NCBI GenBank assembly: GCA_014860805.1
Contig: JACZJB010000051.1
Location: 1 to 49,538, forward strand
Source: Anaerolineales bacterium
GTDB lineage: Bacteria > Chloroflexota > Anaerolineae > Anaerolineales > Villigracilaceae
Direction: 5' to 3'
DNA length: 49,538 bases
The notes under the pieces: model-generated
What the model was told of the DNA's origin: nothing
Seen by the model: only the letters and a program-made list of their open reading frames with translations
The model's database searches: none
Translations under genes and position numbers: made by a program
Shown: positions 28,338-35,312 of the stretch, piece by piece
Numbering within the stretch: position 1 is the first letter of the stretch
How the letters are laid out: every line of letters starts with the position of its first letter

Positions 28338-28376
28338 AAAAAAAGACCTCCGAGTTCTTGAAGAACTCAGAGGTTT
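28338..28376 (-). terminator. Rho-independent terminator after the epimerase operon
   Basis: On the minus strand a stem of GAGTTC/GAACTC extended by CCTC/GAGG (28347-28373) is followed by a run of seven T. It starts only a few bases after the epimerase stop codon and separates that operon from the flippase promoter. Confidence 0.8.
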
Positions 28377-28382
28377 GAGAGG

Positions 28383-29354
28383 TTACGGCGTCAGGATGTC
28401 CTTTGCCCAGCTTCGTTCTGCCTTGTACCACTCGATCAGGTTGCCGATCCCCTCACGCAAATTGACCTGTGGATTCCAGCCCAACATTTCACGAGCCTTG
28501 CTCACATCCGCCTGATTCATGAACATATCTGCAAGGTTGGGCGGACCATATTGAACGCTGGCTTTTTTACCTGTCAGATCTTCGACCAATTCAACCAAGC
28601 CATTGATGGTAATGACTTCATGTCCGCCAAGGTTAATGATCTCATATCCAAGCGGCTTGAGCGCGGCAATCGTCCCACGGGCAATATCATCCACATAGGT
28701 GAATCCGCGGGATTGCGTCCCATCTCCATTGATGCGGATCGGCTCACCTTCCATGATCCATTTCACGAAACGGAAGATGGCGAGGTCGGGGCGCCCAGCA
28801 GGTCCATAGACCGTGAAATAGCGGACGATGGTCACATCAATATCATAAAGATGGTGATAGGAATGCGCCAGCGCCTCGGCGCCTTTCTTGCTTGCGGCGT
28901 ACGGCTGCATCGGCTCGCTGCTGGAAGCCGTTTCTGGGGTGGGATACTGGGGATTCTCGCCATAAATGCTGGACGTGGAAGCGAGAATAAACTTCTTGCA
29001 ACCGAACTGGCGGCACACTTCCAGCATATTCAAAGTTCCTGTCACATTGGATTCAACGAAGGCCCAGGGGTTGTCCACGCTGAAGCGTACGCCCGCGCGG
29101 GCCGCAAGGTTGATGACCCCATCAATTTTTTCATTCTTGAACAGGTCAATGGAGGCTTTATCGGAAATATCAGCCTTGTGGAACTTGAATCTGTCTAATT
29201 CTTGAAGTTTTTTAAGGCGATATTCCTTGATGCGAGGGTCATACGCATCGTTGATATTATCAATACCAACGACGGTATGTCCCTGCTCGATGAGCATTTG
29301 CGAAGTCCGCGCGCCGATGAATCCTGCCGCGCCTGTGACAAGGTAATTCGACAT
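28383..29354 (-). CDS. NAD-dependent sugar epimerase (UDP-glucuronate 4-epimerase-like)
   Basis: 323-residue extended SDR enzyme. TGAAGFIGARTSQML binds NAD; STSSIYGENPQYP has the catalytic Ser/Thr; YAASKKGAEALAHSY has the Tyr-x3-Lys pair; RYFTVYGPAGRPDLA and GDGTQSRGFTYVDD are typical of the GalE/LspL branch that acts on UDP-glucuronate or UDP-GlcNAc-uronate. Its ATG directly follows the stop of the UDP-sugar dehydrogenase, so it probably epimerises the uronic acid that enzyme makes. Exact substrate not determinable. Confidence 0.87.
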   Translation of the reverse strand: MSNYLVTGAAGFIGARTSQMLIEQGHTVVGIDNINDAYDPRIKEYRLKKLQELDRFKFHKADISDKASIDLFKNEKIDGVINLAARAGVRFSVDNPWAFVESNVTGTLNMLEVCRQFGCKKFILASTSSIYGENPQYPTPETASSSEPMQPYAASKKGAEALAHSYHHLYDIDVTIVRYFTVYGPAGRPDLAIFRFVKWIMEGEPIRINGDGTQSRGFTYVDDIARGTIAALKPLGYEIINLGGHEVITINGLVELVEDLTGKKASVQYGPPNLADMFMNQADVSKAREMLGWNPQVNLREGIGNLIEWYKAERSWAKDILTP

Positions 29355-30677
29355 TTACAATCTTTCAACCTTCTCGTGGTCTTTCCCATACTTCCCCGTT
29401 GCATTGCGTGAATCAAAGACAAATTTGGCGGCTTCGATGATCGCCTTGTAATCATATTCGCTGTGGTTGGTAATGATAACGACTGCGTCGGATTCTTTCA
29501 CAGATTTCATCATATCCTTAACGCTGTCCATTCTCCAGCCGTCGTATTCATGATGGATGCGCGGAATATATGGATCGTGATACTCCACGATTGCCCCTTT
29601 CTTTTGCAGCAGGCCAATCACATCCAACGCAGGTGATTCACGCACATCATCAATGTCAGGTTTGTAAGCCACACCAAGGACAAGTACCTTCGAGCCTTTA
29701 AGGGGTTTGCCGCGATCGTTCATACCTTCGAGCACACGGCTGACAACATAACGCGGCATATTGGTGTTGATCTCAGACGCCAACTCAATGAAGCGGGCAT
29801 TGTAATTAAAGGATTTCATTTTCCAGGAAAGATACAGGGGGTCAATCGGAATGCAATGTCCGCCCAAGCCTGGGCCTGGGGTGAATTTCATAAAGCCAAA
29901 TGGTTTGGTCGCCGCCGCCTCGATCACTTCCCACACATCCACGCCAAGGCGTTCACACATGATTGCCAGTTCATTGACTAGACCAATGTTGATCATGCGG
30001 AACGTATTCTCCAGCAGTTTAGACATTTCCGCCGCTTCCGCAGTAGATACATGATGCACAGTCTTAATCGCACCTTCATACCAGACTGTCGCCACCTCAC
30101 CACAGGTTTCGGTGATACCGCCCATCACCTTGGGTGTGTTGATGGTCGTGTAATCTTCGCGCCCGGGATCCACACGCTCCGGGGAAAATGCAAGGAACCA
30201 ATCCACGCCAACTTTCAAGTCGTGTTCGATCCCCAGCTTTGGCAGGAGCAGTTCACGGGTCGTACCGGGATACGTGGTTGATTCTAAAACAACCACCATG
30301 CCTTTATGCATGTACTTCGCCAATTCCTCCGTCGCCGAAATAATGAAGGACATATCCGGGTCGCCTGTCTGGCGCAGCGGAGTCGGCACACAAATGCTGA
30401 CCGCATCCATATCCTTCAATACTGAAAAATCGGTTGTGGCGGTGAAAAGACCATCTTTGACGAGTTTTGCGACGGCTTCCGTTTTCACGTCTGGGATATA
30501 GGATTCCCCTGCCAGTAACGCGTCGATCTTACGTTTATCAGGGTCCACACCAGTGACATGGAACCCCGCCTGACCAAATACCACAGCCAGCGGCAGGCCT
30601 ACATACCCCAGCCCAAGGATGGCAACTTTTGCACTTTTATCTTTTAATTTTTTCGTCAAACTTTCTTTTGTAGTCAT
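29355..30677 (-). CDS. UDP-GlcNAc/UDP-glucose-type 6-dehydrogenase (WbpA-like)
   Basis: 440-residue nucleotide-sugar dehydrogenase oxidising C6 to the carboxylate with NAD. ILGLGYVGLPLAVVFGQAGF is the NAD-binding motif; ESTTYPGTTRELL and FSPERVDPGRED are typical of the WbpA/UDP-GlcNAc branch; catalytic Cys is in GPGLGGHCIPIDPLYL; VLGVAYKPDIDDVRESPA marks the C-terminal domain. ATG 30677 has GAGG seven bases upstream; the TTG at 30689 is inside that spacing and is rejected. It can provide UDP-GlcNAcA for the WlbA-B-C enzymes 17 kb away, or uronate for the adjoining epimerase. Confidence 0.9.
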   Translation of the reverse strand: MTTKESLTKKLKDKSAKVAILGLGYVGLPLAVVFGQAGFHVTGVDPDKRKIDALLAGESYIPDVKTEAVAKLVKDGLFTATTDFSVLKDMDAVSICVPTPLRQTGDPDMSFIISATEELAKYMHKGMVVVLESTTYPGTTRELLLPKLGIEHDLKVGVDWFLAFSPERVDPGREDYTTINTPKVMGGITETCGEVATVWYEGAIKTVHHVSTAEAAEMSKLLENTFRMINIGLVNELAIMCERLGVDVWEVIEAAATKPFGFMKFTPGPGLGGHCIPIDPLYLSWKMKSFNYNARFIELASEINTNMPRYVVSRVLEGMNDRGKPLKGSKVLVLGVAYKPDIDDVRESPALDVIGLLQKKGAIVEYHDPYIPRIHHEYDGWRMDSVKDMMKSVKESDAVVIITNHSEYDYKAIIEAAKFVFDSRNATGKYGKDHEKVERL

Positions 30678-30710
30678 TCTGTTCCTCAATTTTTACTGTA
30701 ATTTCAAAAT

Positions 30711-31112
30711 TCAACTTCTTAACGCAAACATATGGCCTGATTTAGCATCAATTAGTACTTGGCACTTAGTCATAGCTATCGGCGCATTTGTGCCATCTTC
30801 TGCCGGAGGGCCCCAATGAAACCACAAACCATCCATTGACACAAACCATACCATTGAGTCCGATGAATGGTACCCATCTATACTACATCCATTCCAACCT
30901 GTTTGCGCCACAACATCTGCACATTTAATCAATTTTGCTTCAATGTTATATGGTTCTTCTTGGGGCTGAGAGTGAACCTCCATACAAGATAATTGTGCTT
31001 GTTCAATTGCAGTTTTTTTATCTATATATTTCTCTTGAGTTAGGAGAAAGTAAGCAGACACAGCTCCTAAAACAACAAAGATAACTAAAAGTAATTTGAA
31101 AATTTTATTCAT
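30711..31112 (-). CDS. Small exported PepSY-like protein
   Basis: 133 residues. An N-terminal hydrophobic segment (about 5-24) acts as anchor or signal. The rest resembles a PepSY-type fold by pattern: KKTAIEQAQLSC helix, VWFVSMDGLWFHWG and CQVLIDAKSGHMFALR strands. Four Cys could form disulfides. No certain family. It starts two bases after the uracil-DNA glycosylase stop, without a clear ribosome binding site, and is visibly AT-rich compared with that gene, so it may be a later addition to the end of the tsaE operon. Confidence 0.65.
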   Translation of the reverse strand: MNKIFKLLLVIFVVLGAVSAYFLLTQEKYIDKKTAIEQAQLSCMEVHSQPQEEPYNIEAKLIKCADVVAQTGWNGCSIDGYHSSDSMVWFVSMDGLWFHWGPPAEDGTNAPIAMTKCQVLIDAKSGHMFALRS

Positions 31113-31114
31113 AA

Positions 31115-31759
31115 TTAAAACAAACTCAATTGTTGCGGCTTTTCAACCTGCTGCACGACCGCTTCTTTCTTCTTCACTTTAATCTTTCTGCCCAATGCTG
31201 CACGCGCTTCACTCAACTGATCGGGCAGTTTTGCAAAATCCGCAAGAATGGACGGTTTCAACGGTGGCTGATGCAATGCCGCCGCGGGATGGAACATTGG
31301 AATAACAAACCGTTCCCCCACCTTCTGCATCTGCCCGTGGATGGTGCTGATCTTCGCGCCAGGGATGAATTTATTCATCGAAAAGCGTCCCAGCGTCACA
31401 ATGATACTCGGATTGATGGCTGTTATCTGCGCTTCCAGATGAACGTCACATGCGGACAATTCCTCAGGCAACGGGTCACGGTTCCCGGGCGGACGGCATT
31501 TGACCACATTGGCAATGAATACATCTGCGCGGGTTAGATCAGCTTGCGCCAACAATTGATCCAGAAATTTTCCAGCCGCCCCTACGAACGGACGTCCCTG
31601 CTCATTTTCATGAAAGCCCGGACCTTCGCCGATGAACATGATCTCCGCATCAGCCGGCCCATCGCCCGGCACAGATTTTTTACGGCTTTCATGCAAGGCA
31701 CAATTTGTGCAGACCGAAACATCCTTTGCAATCTGGGCAAGTGTCTCTTCGGCAGTCAA
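31115..31759 (-). CDS. Uracil-DNA glycosylase, family 4 (Fe-S)
   Basis: 214-residue DNA repair enzyme removing uracil. Four Cys that hold the 4Fe-4S cluster are visible: C17 and C20 (VCTNCALHE), C88 (VKCRPPGNRDP) and C104. The active-site GEGPGFHENEQGRPFVGAAG and MFHPAAALHQ motifs are intact. The start is TTG at 31759: GGAGG stands five bases before it, overlapping the rimI stop, and the only nearby ATG runs straight into a stop. A Lys-rich tail (KVKKKEAVVQQ) follows the domain. Last recognisable housekeeping gene of the tsaE operon. Confidence 0.9.
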   Translation of the reverse strand: MTAEETLAQIAKDVSVCTNCALHESRKKSVPGDGPADAEIMFIGEGPGFHENEQGRPFVGAAGKFLDQLLAQADLTRADVFIANVVKCRPPGNRDPLPEELSACDVHLEAQITAINPSIIVTLGRFSMNKFIPGAKISTIHGQMQKVGERFVIPMFHPAAALHQPPLKPSILADFAKLPDQLSEARAALGRKIKVKKKEAVVQQVEKPQQLSLF

Positions 31760-31760
31760 G

Positions 31761-32216
31761 TCATCCTCCAGGCAAGTGATTCAATGACATAAGGATCGCA
31801 TCCTCGCCGTTATCTTTATAATATTCCTTGCGGCGTCCGTCTTCCACAAAACCAAAACTACGGTACATCTTCCGCGCAACTTCATTACTTTCGCGCACTT
31901 CCAGGAACGATTTTATTGCGCCTTCTTCCTTTGCAGAACGCAATGCATGCAAAAGAATCTCGCTGCCAATCCTCCGACCGCGAAATTCAGGATGCGTCGC
32001 AATCGTAGCCACATGCAATTCATCCACGATGAGCCAGCCGACCAGCATCGCGATCACGCGTCCATCCATGTCTGCAACCCAGGAACGAGATGCTTCATTA
32101 TCCGTCAATTCAAATTGAAAGGAACGCGCAGGCCACGGCAGACTAAATGAAACCTGGTCAATCGCAACCACCTGCTCCAGATCTTGCAGGGTCATTTTAC
32201 GGATCACATAATTCAT
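31761..32216 (-). CDS. rimI: Ribosomal protein S18 alanine N-acetyltransferase
   Basis: 151-residue GNAT acetyltransferase. IRKMTLQDLEQVVAIDQVSF is the family N-terminus; IATHPEFRGRRIGSEILLHAL is the acetyl-CoA-binding motif; FLEVRESNEVARKMYRSFGF and RRKEYYKDNGEDAILMSL are typical of RimI. The ATG overlaps the tsaB stop by four bases. Co-location with tsaB and tsaE is common for rimI. The equivalent tsaD is not in the window. Confidence 0.9.
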   Translation of the reverse strand: MNYVIRKMTLQDLEQVVAIDQVSFSLPWPARSFQFELTDNEASRSWVADMDGRVIAMLVGWLIVDELHVATIATHPEFRGRRIGSEILLHALRSAKEEGAIKSFLEVRESNEVARKMYRSFGFVEDGRRKEYYKDNGEDAILMSLNHLPGG

Positions 32217-32878
32217 GCAATCGGCGTCCCAGCCACATGCAAATAGATCGGCGCAAGCGCAGCCGCATCATCCGCTTCACCGTTCTGCCAGCGCGCCCAA
32301 GCCAACTCCGCAAGGACAGACGGGCGGCGCAAACAATTCACCGGCGAAGCCAGCAATATATTTTTCTTTTTCGAAAACTTCTTGCGGTCTTCAGCGGATA
32401 ATTCACCAGCGACGATGGTTGGAATCTCGATTTTGTTTAATAACTCATCCACTGCCCCGCTTCGGACTCCGCCCTCAGCCTGCCACATTTTCTTCTCGCT
32501 TTTGTATACATTGAAAGCGATACGCGTCCGCCCAGCTTGTAGCAGCGCCACCAGCGGGTGTTTCGATACAGGCTGTGCCGCCGCGATCACATCCAACGTG
32601 GGAATGCCGACGATCGGCAAATGACGAGCCAGCGCAATCCCTTTTACCAAAGACAACCCAACTCGCAAACTTGTGAACGAGCCGGGCCCGATCGCAACTG
32701 CCAAAGCGGTGACCATGTCCATGGAAACCGCCGACCAACTCAAAAGTCCGGAAAGAGCCGGCGCCAATTCCGTTGTATGATGCTGGCGCGTGGACCATGT
32801 CATCTCGCCAAGCACTTGAGTCCCATCATATAAAGCCAGCCCCACCTGCGCGGTGGAAGTATCAACAGCAAGTAACAT
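32213..32878 (-). CDS. tsaB: tRNA threonylcarbamoyladenosine biosynthesis protein TsaB
   Basis: 221 residues, ASKHA fold. LLAVDTSTAQVGLALYDG is the N-terminal phosphate-1-like motif and IGPGSFTSLRVGLSLVKGIAL the family signature. It partners TsaD and TsaE in making t6A at position 37 of ANN-decoding tRNAs. ATG shares one base with the tsaE stop (TAATG). Confidence 0.92.
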   Translation of the reverse strand: MLLAVDTSTAQVGLALYDGTQVLGEMTWSTRQHHTTELAPALSGLLSWSAVSMDMVTALAVAIGPGSFTSLRVGLSLVKGIALARHLPIVGIPTLDVIAAAQPVSKHPLVALLQAGRTRIAFNVYKSEKKMWQAEGGVRSGAVDELLNKIEIPTIVAGELSAEDRKKFSKKKNILLASPVNCLRRPSVLAELAWARWQNGEADDAAALAPIYLHVAGTPIA

Positions 32879-33375
32879 TACGCCCCTCCAAACATGGACT
32901 GGCGAATGCCGTCCAACAGGTCATCATAACGTTTTCCGCGCGCGTGAAAATTCATTTGACGATGTTCATCAACGATGTGATCGAGTTGAATCCATAAATT
33001 TTCCGCGGGAATTAAATTTCCAAGCCGCTCCGGCCACTCAATGATAAGAGCGCCTTCGGCAAGCATCGCATCAAGGTCAAGTTCCTCGCCTTCAGGCACA
33101 GAGTCGAGGCGATACGTGTCAAGGTGAAAAATTTTTTCACCATCAGCGCGGCCGTATTGATTGACAAGAATGAAAGTCGGGCTTGAAACTGGATCAATGG
33201 AACCCCAGCCTTGTGCAAGCCCCTGAACGAAAGTGGTTTTGCCTGCACCGAGATCGCCTTGCAGGCAAATGACATCCCCTGCTTTTAACGAACCACCCAG
33301 CCGCATGCCGATGCGGCGCGTCTGTTCAGGGCTGCGGCTGAAAAATTCCAGCATGTGTTCATCTAAAATGGGCAT
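32878..33375 (-). CDS. tsaE: tRNA threonylcarbamoyladenosine biosynthesis ATPase TsaE
   Basis: 165-residue P-loop ATPase needed for t6A synthesis. Walker A is GDLGAGKTT at about residues 40-48; SSPTFILVNQY, FHLDTYRLD and IEWPERLGNLI are family landmarks. ATG 33375 is chosen: it lies nine bases after a TATAAT box, and the TTG upstream at 33408 would put the promoter inside the gene. First gene of the tsaE-tsaB-rimI-udg run. Confidence 0.92.
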   Translation of the reverse strand: MPILDEHMLEFFSRSPEQTRRIGMRLGGSLKAGDVICLQGDLGAGKTTFVQGLAQGWGSIDPVSSPTFILVNQYGRADGEKIFHLDTYRLDSVPEGEELDLDAMLAEGALIIEWPERLGNLIPAENLWIQLDHIVDEHRQMNFHARGKRYDDLLDGIRQSMFGGA

Positions 33376-33384
33376 GGCGGAAGA

Positions 33385-33390
33385 ATTATA
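33385..33390 (-). promoter_or_regulatory. TATAAT -10 box, leaderless start of tsaE
   Basis: TATAAT on the minus strand ends nine bases before ATG 33375. No ribosome binding site lies between them and no clear -35 was found. Confidence 0.55.
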
Positions 33391-33429
33391 CACCGCCCTC
33401 CAGCGCAAACCGTTTTGATTTACATAAAT

Positions 33430-34749
33430 CTATTTCTTCTTTTTGCCCGGCATCATCTTACCGATCTCTGTGCGAATCATGCGGTTAATGCGTGTTGGAA
33501 TTTTATTCATGCTGCTCATATTGCCCGAGATCATCCGCTGGAAGAAATTACCGCGCCAATTTTGCAGGATGGCTTCCAAATATAACTTCTCCAACGCCCT
33601 CACCTGCCCCTCGATGGAATATTTCTCGCTCAAGTGCTGGGAGTGCTTTCCAAAACGCTCCAGCTTTTCACGGTCTGCCAGCAAATCTGCAACTGTGTCA
33701 GCATACTTCTGAAGATTCAATGGAACTGTGTAACCGTTCAGGTCATCTTCGATCATGCGTTCGAAGGCTTCATCTGCCACTGCCACTAACGGCAATCCGG
33801 ATGCAATTGCCTCGATGACAGAAATGGGGTGCACTTCGGTCGTGGACGCAGACAAGAATACAGTTGCATCGTGCAAAATATCAGGCAATTCCGCACGGTT
33901 GACCATTCCCAAAAAGTGAATGCGGTCTTTCGCATTCGCGCTGCCCACTTTTTCTTCCAGTCCCTTGCGCGAGCTTCCATCTCCGGCAAAGACCAAATGC
34001 ACATTCGGGACTCGCTTTGACAAAACCTCGAACGCATCTACGATGAAATCAAGGCGCTTCTCCGGATCCATGCGGCCTACGGTGAGGAGAATCGGCGCAT
34101 CAGACTTAATCCCGAGCCTTTTTCGCAAACTACCAGGATTCTTCGCCGCCTTAAAACTGCTCAGGTCAATCCCATTGGGGATGACATTGATCGGGCGGCG
34201 GACATCCTGAGCCAAAAGCAGGCGCTGGAATTTCGGCGAGGGGACAACGATCTGGTCACCCAAATTGGTCGTGGCGGAACTGAACCACCCAGCCGCATAT
34301 TTGATAATTCGCGTCCCACCGATGAATTTAATGTAGTGTGTGTAATCGGTAATAGACGTGTGATAGGTATAGATCAATGGCAGGCGTTTCGTGGATGCCG
34401 TGAGATAAGCCAGCAACCCCACACTTGCCGGGCTGTGCGCGTGGAGCACATCGAAGTGCCTGCGTGTCAGCGACCAGGTGGAGCGCGGCGTCCCCAATAC
34501 TGCCACATAAATGGGCGGGTTATTCAAATATTTCAGCGAAGGCAGGCGCATCACATTCGGCTGGTCATCTTTGTAACCGGGGAAGCGTGGCGCAAAAATG
34601 GTGACTTGGTGTCCGCGATTTTTAAGTCCTTCCGAGATCAATTGCAGGGAAATGGAAACGCCGTTCACTTGCGGCGCATACGTGTCTGTGAACAAGCCAA
34701 TACGAAGCGAGCCAATGGGAAGCTGCTGGTCTGTGTGCTGTGATTCCAT
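33430..34749 (-). CDS. Glycosyltransferase family 4 (glycolipid-type)
   Basis: 439 residues, GT-B fold. RIGLFTDTYAPQVNGVSISLQLI, FAPRFPGYKDD and HAHSPASVGLLAYLTA match the diacylglycerol glucosyltransferase / PimB-like group; VIPNGIDLSSF, LTVGRMDPEKRLDFIV and STTEVHPISVIEAIASG (intact E-x7-E) bind the donor. A basic C-terminal tail (GKMMPGKKKK) fits peripheral membrane association. ATG 34749 has AGGAGA upstream and is 18 bases after DUF951. It may make a membrane glycolipid; the acceptor is inferred from resemblance only. Confidence 0.85.
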   Translation of the reverse strand: MESQHTDQQLPIGSLRIGLFTDTYAPQVNGVSISLQLISEGLKNRGHQVTIFAPRFPGYKDDQPNVMRLPSLKYLNNPPIYVAVLGTPRSTWSLTRRHFDVLHAHSPASVGLLAYLTASTKRLPLIYTYHTSITDYTHYIKFIGGTRIIKYAAGWFSSATTNLGDQIVVPSPKFQRLLLAQDVRRPINVIPNGIDLSSFKAAKNPGSLRKRLGIKSDAPILLTVGRMDPEKRLDFIVDAFEVLSKRVPNVHLVFAGDGSSRKGLEEKVGSANAKDRIHFLGMVNRAELPDILHDATVFLSASTTEVHPISVIEAIASGLPLVAVADEAFERMIEDDLNGYTVPLNLQKYADTVADLLADREKLERFGKHSQHLSEKYSIEGQVRALEKLYLEAILQNWRGNFFQRMISGNMSSMNKIPTRINRMIRTEIGKMMPGKKKK

Positions 34750-34767
34750 GAAATCTCCTAATAGACC

Positions 34768-34977
34768 TTATTGGTCTTTATTATTTTCTTCGTGCGGTGT
34801 TAAGTTTACTTTCAATCGTTTTGCAAGTTCCCGCCTTGTCAACATCACACGATGACCGCACCCTTTGCATTCCAAACCGATATCCGCGCCAAGGCGAATG
34901 ACTGTCCACTCATATGAGCCGCATGGATGCGGCTTGCGCAAGCGCAAATGGTCATTCAGCTGCAAATCTGGAAGCAT
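34768..34977 (-). CDS. DUF951 protein
   Basis: 69-residue protein of the DUF951 family, recognisable from LRKPHPCGSYEWTVIRLGADIGLECKGCGHRVMLTRRE by its ordered pieces: HPCG, RLGADIGL and CKGCGH. Cys19, Cys37 and Cys40 may bind metal. Members are widespread in Firmicutes and Chloroflexota and have no firm function; a nucleic-acid or GTPase-linked role has been guessed from context elsewhere. It starts seven bases after TATAAT and leads an operon with a GT4. Confidence 0.9.
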   Translation of the reverse strand: MLPDLQLNDHLRLRKPHPCGSYEWTVIRLGADIGLECKGCGHRVMLTRRELAKRLKVNLTPHEENNKDQ

Positions 34978-34984
34978 GAGCAGG

Positions 34985-34990
34985 ATTATA
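34985..34990 (-). promoter_or_regulatory. TATAAT -10 box, leaderless start of DUF951
   Basis: TATAAT on the minus strand ends seven bases before ATG 34977; the gap has no ribosome binding site. Confidence 0.6.
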
Positions 34991-35032
34991 CCGCCGCGAC
35001 ATTAACCGTTTGTAAACAAAAGAAAATCTCCA

Positions 35033-35148
35033 TCCTGAGCGGAGTGACGAGCGCTCTCCAAGGAACGCAGTCGAAGGATCGGTGATTTATATCCATCTGT
35101 CCTTCGACTGCACCGCACAAGACCAAATGCATGCGGTTCCGCTCAGGA
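35033..35148. repeat. Composite inverted repeat, CTGAGCG/TCGAAGG family
   Basis: Outer arms TCCTGAGCGGA (35033-35043) and TCCGCTCAGGA (35138-35148) enclose inner arms GCAGTCGAAGGA (35067-35078) and TCCTTCGACTGC (35100-35111). Both pairs are perfect. The whole unit could fold as one long branched hairpin. A related copy lies at 37525-37601 and a fragment at 21130-21150. Confidence 0.75.
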
Positions 35149-35166
35149 CGAACAATTCATACAGCA

Positions 35167-35186
35167 GCTGGGAAATATTTCCCAGC
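35167..35186. promoter_or_regulatory. Perfect 20-base palindrome upstream of the MBL-fold gene
   Basis: GCTGGGAAATATTTCCCAGC is a perfect dyad with no loop, so it looks like a dimer-binding operator rather than an RNA hairpin. It lies 20 bases before a plausible -35. Confidence 0.5.
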
Positions 35187-35205
35187 CTCCGTGCGAAAAC
35201 TTTCC

Positions 35206-35235
35206 TTGAAGAAAACCCCATATCACAGATAATAA
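35206..35235 (+). promoter_or_regulatory. Probable promoter of the MBL-fold gene
   Basis: TTGAAG (35206-35211), an 18-base spacer and TAATAA (35230-35235). The start site would fall at the beginning of the leader hairpin at 35241-35285. Hexamers are imperfect, so this is moderate evidence. Confidence 0.4.
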
Positions 35236-35240
35236 AGTTG

Positions 35241-35285
35241 TTTCAGGTGGCAGGGACTTCTGAACGTGGGGGCTGCCACCTGAAA
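35241..35285 (+). promoter_or_regulatory. Leader hairpin before the MBL-fold gene
   Basis: TTTCAGGTGGCAG (35241-35253) pairs perfectly with CTGCCACCTGAAA (35273-35285), giving a 13-base-pair stem with a 19-base G-rich loop. No T run follows, so it is not an ordinary terminator. It ends about 28 bases before ATG 35313 and could protect the mRNA end or control translation. Confidence 0.55.
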
Positions 35286-35312
35286 ACCGAAAAGCTCGAA
35301 CGGAGGTTTGAC

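Larger units (their letters stand above)
34978..35312. other. Divergent intergenic region of 335 bases
   Basis: This gap separates the minus- and plus-strand halves of the window. It holds a TATAAT box for DUF951 (34985-34990), a composite inverted repeat (35033-35148), a perfect 20-base palindrome (35167-35186), a probable promoter (35206-35235), a leader hairpin (35241-35285) and the GGAGG site for the MBL-fold gene. No gene is seen in it. Confidence 0.7.

Noticed and set aside
35082-35312. Upstream extension of the MBL-fold gene
   Set aside because: It would translate the composite inverted repeat and leader hairpin; ATG 35313 has a GGAGG site and matches the family N-terminus.
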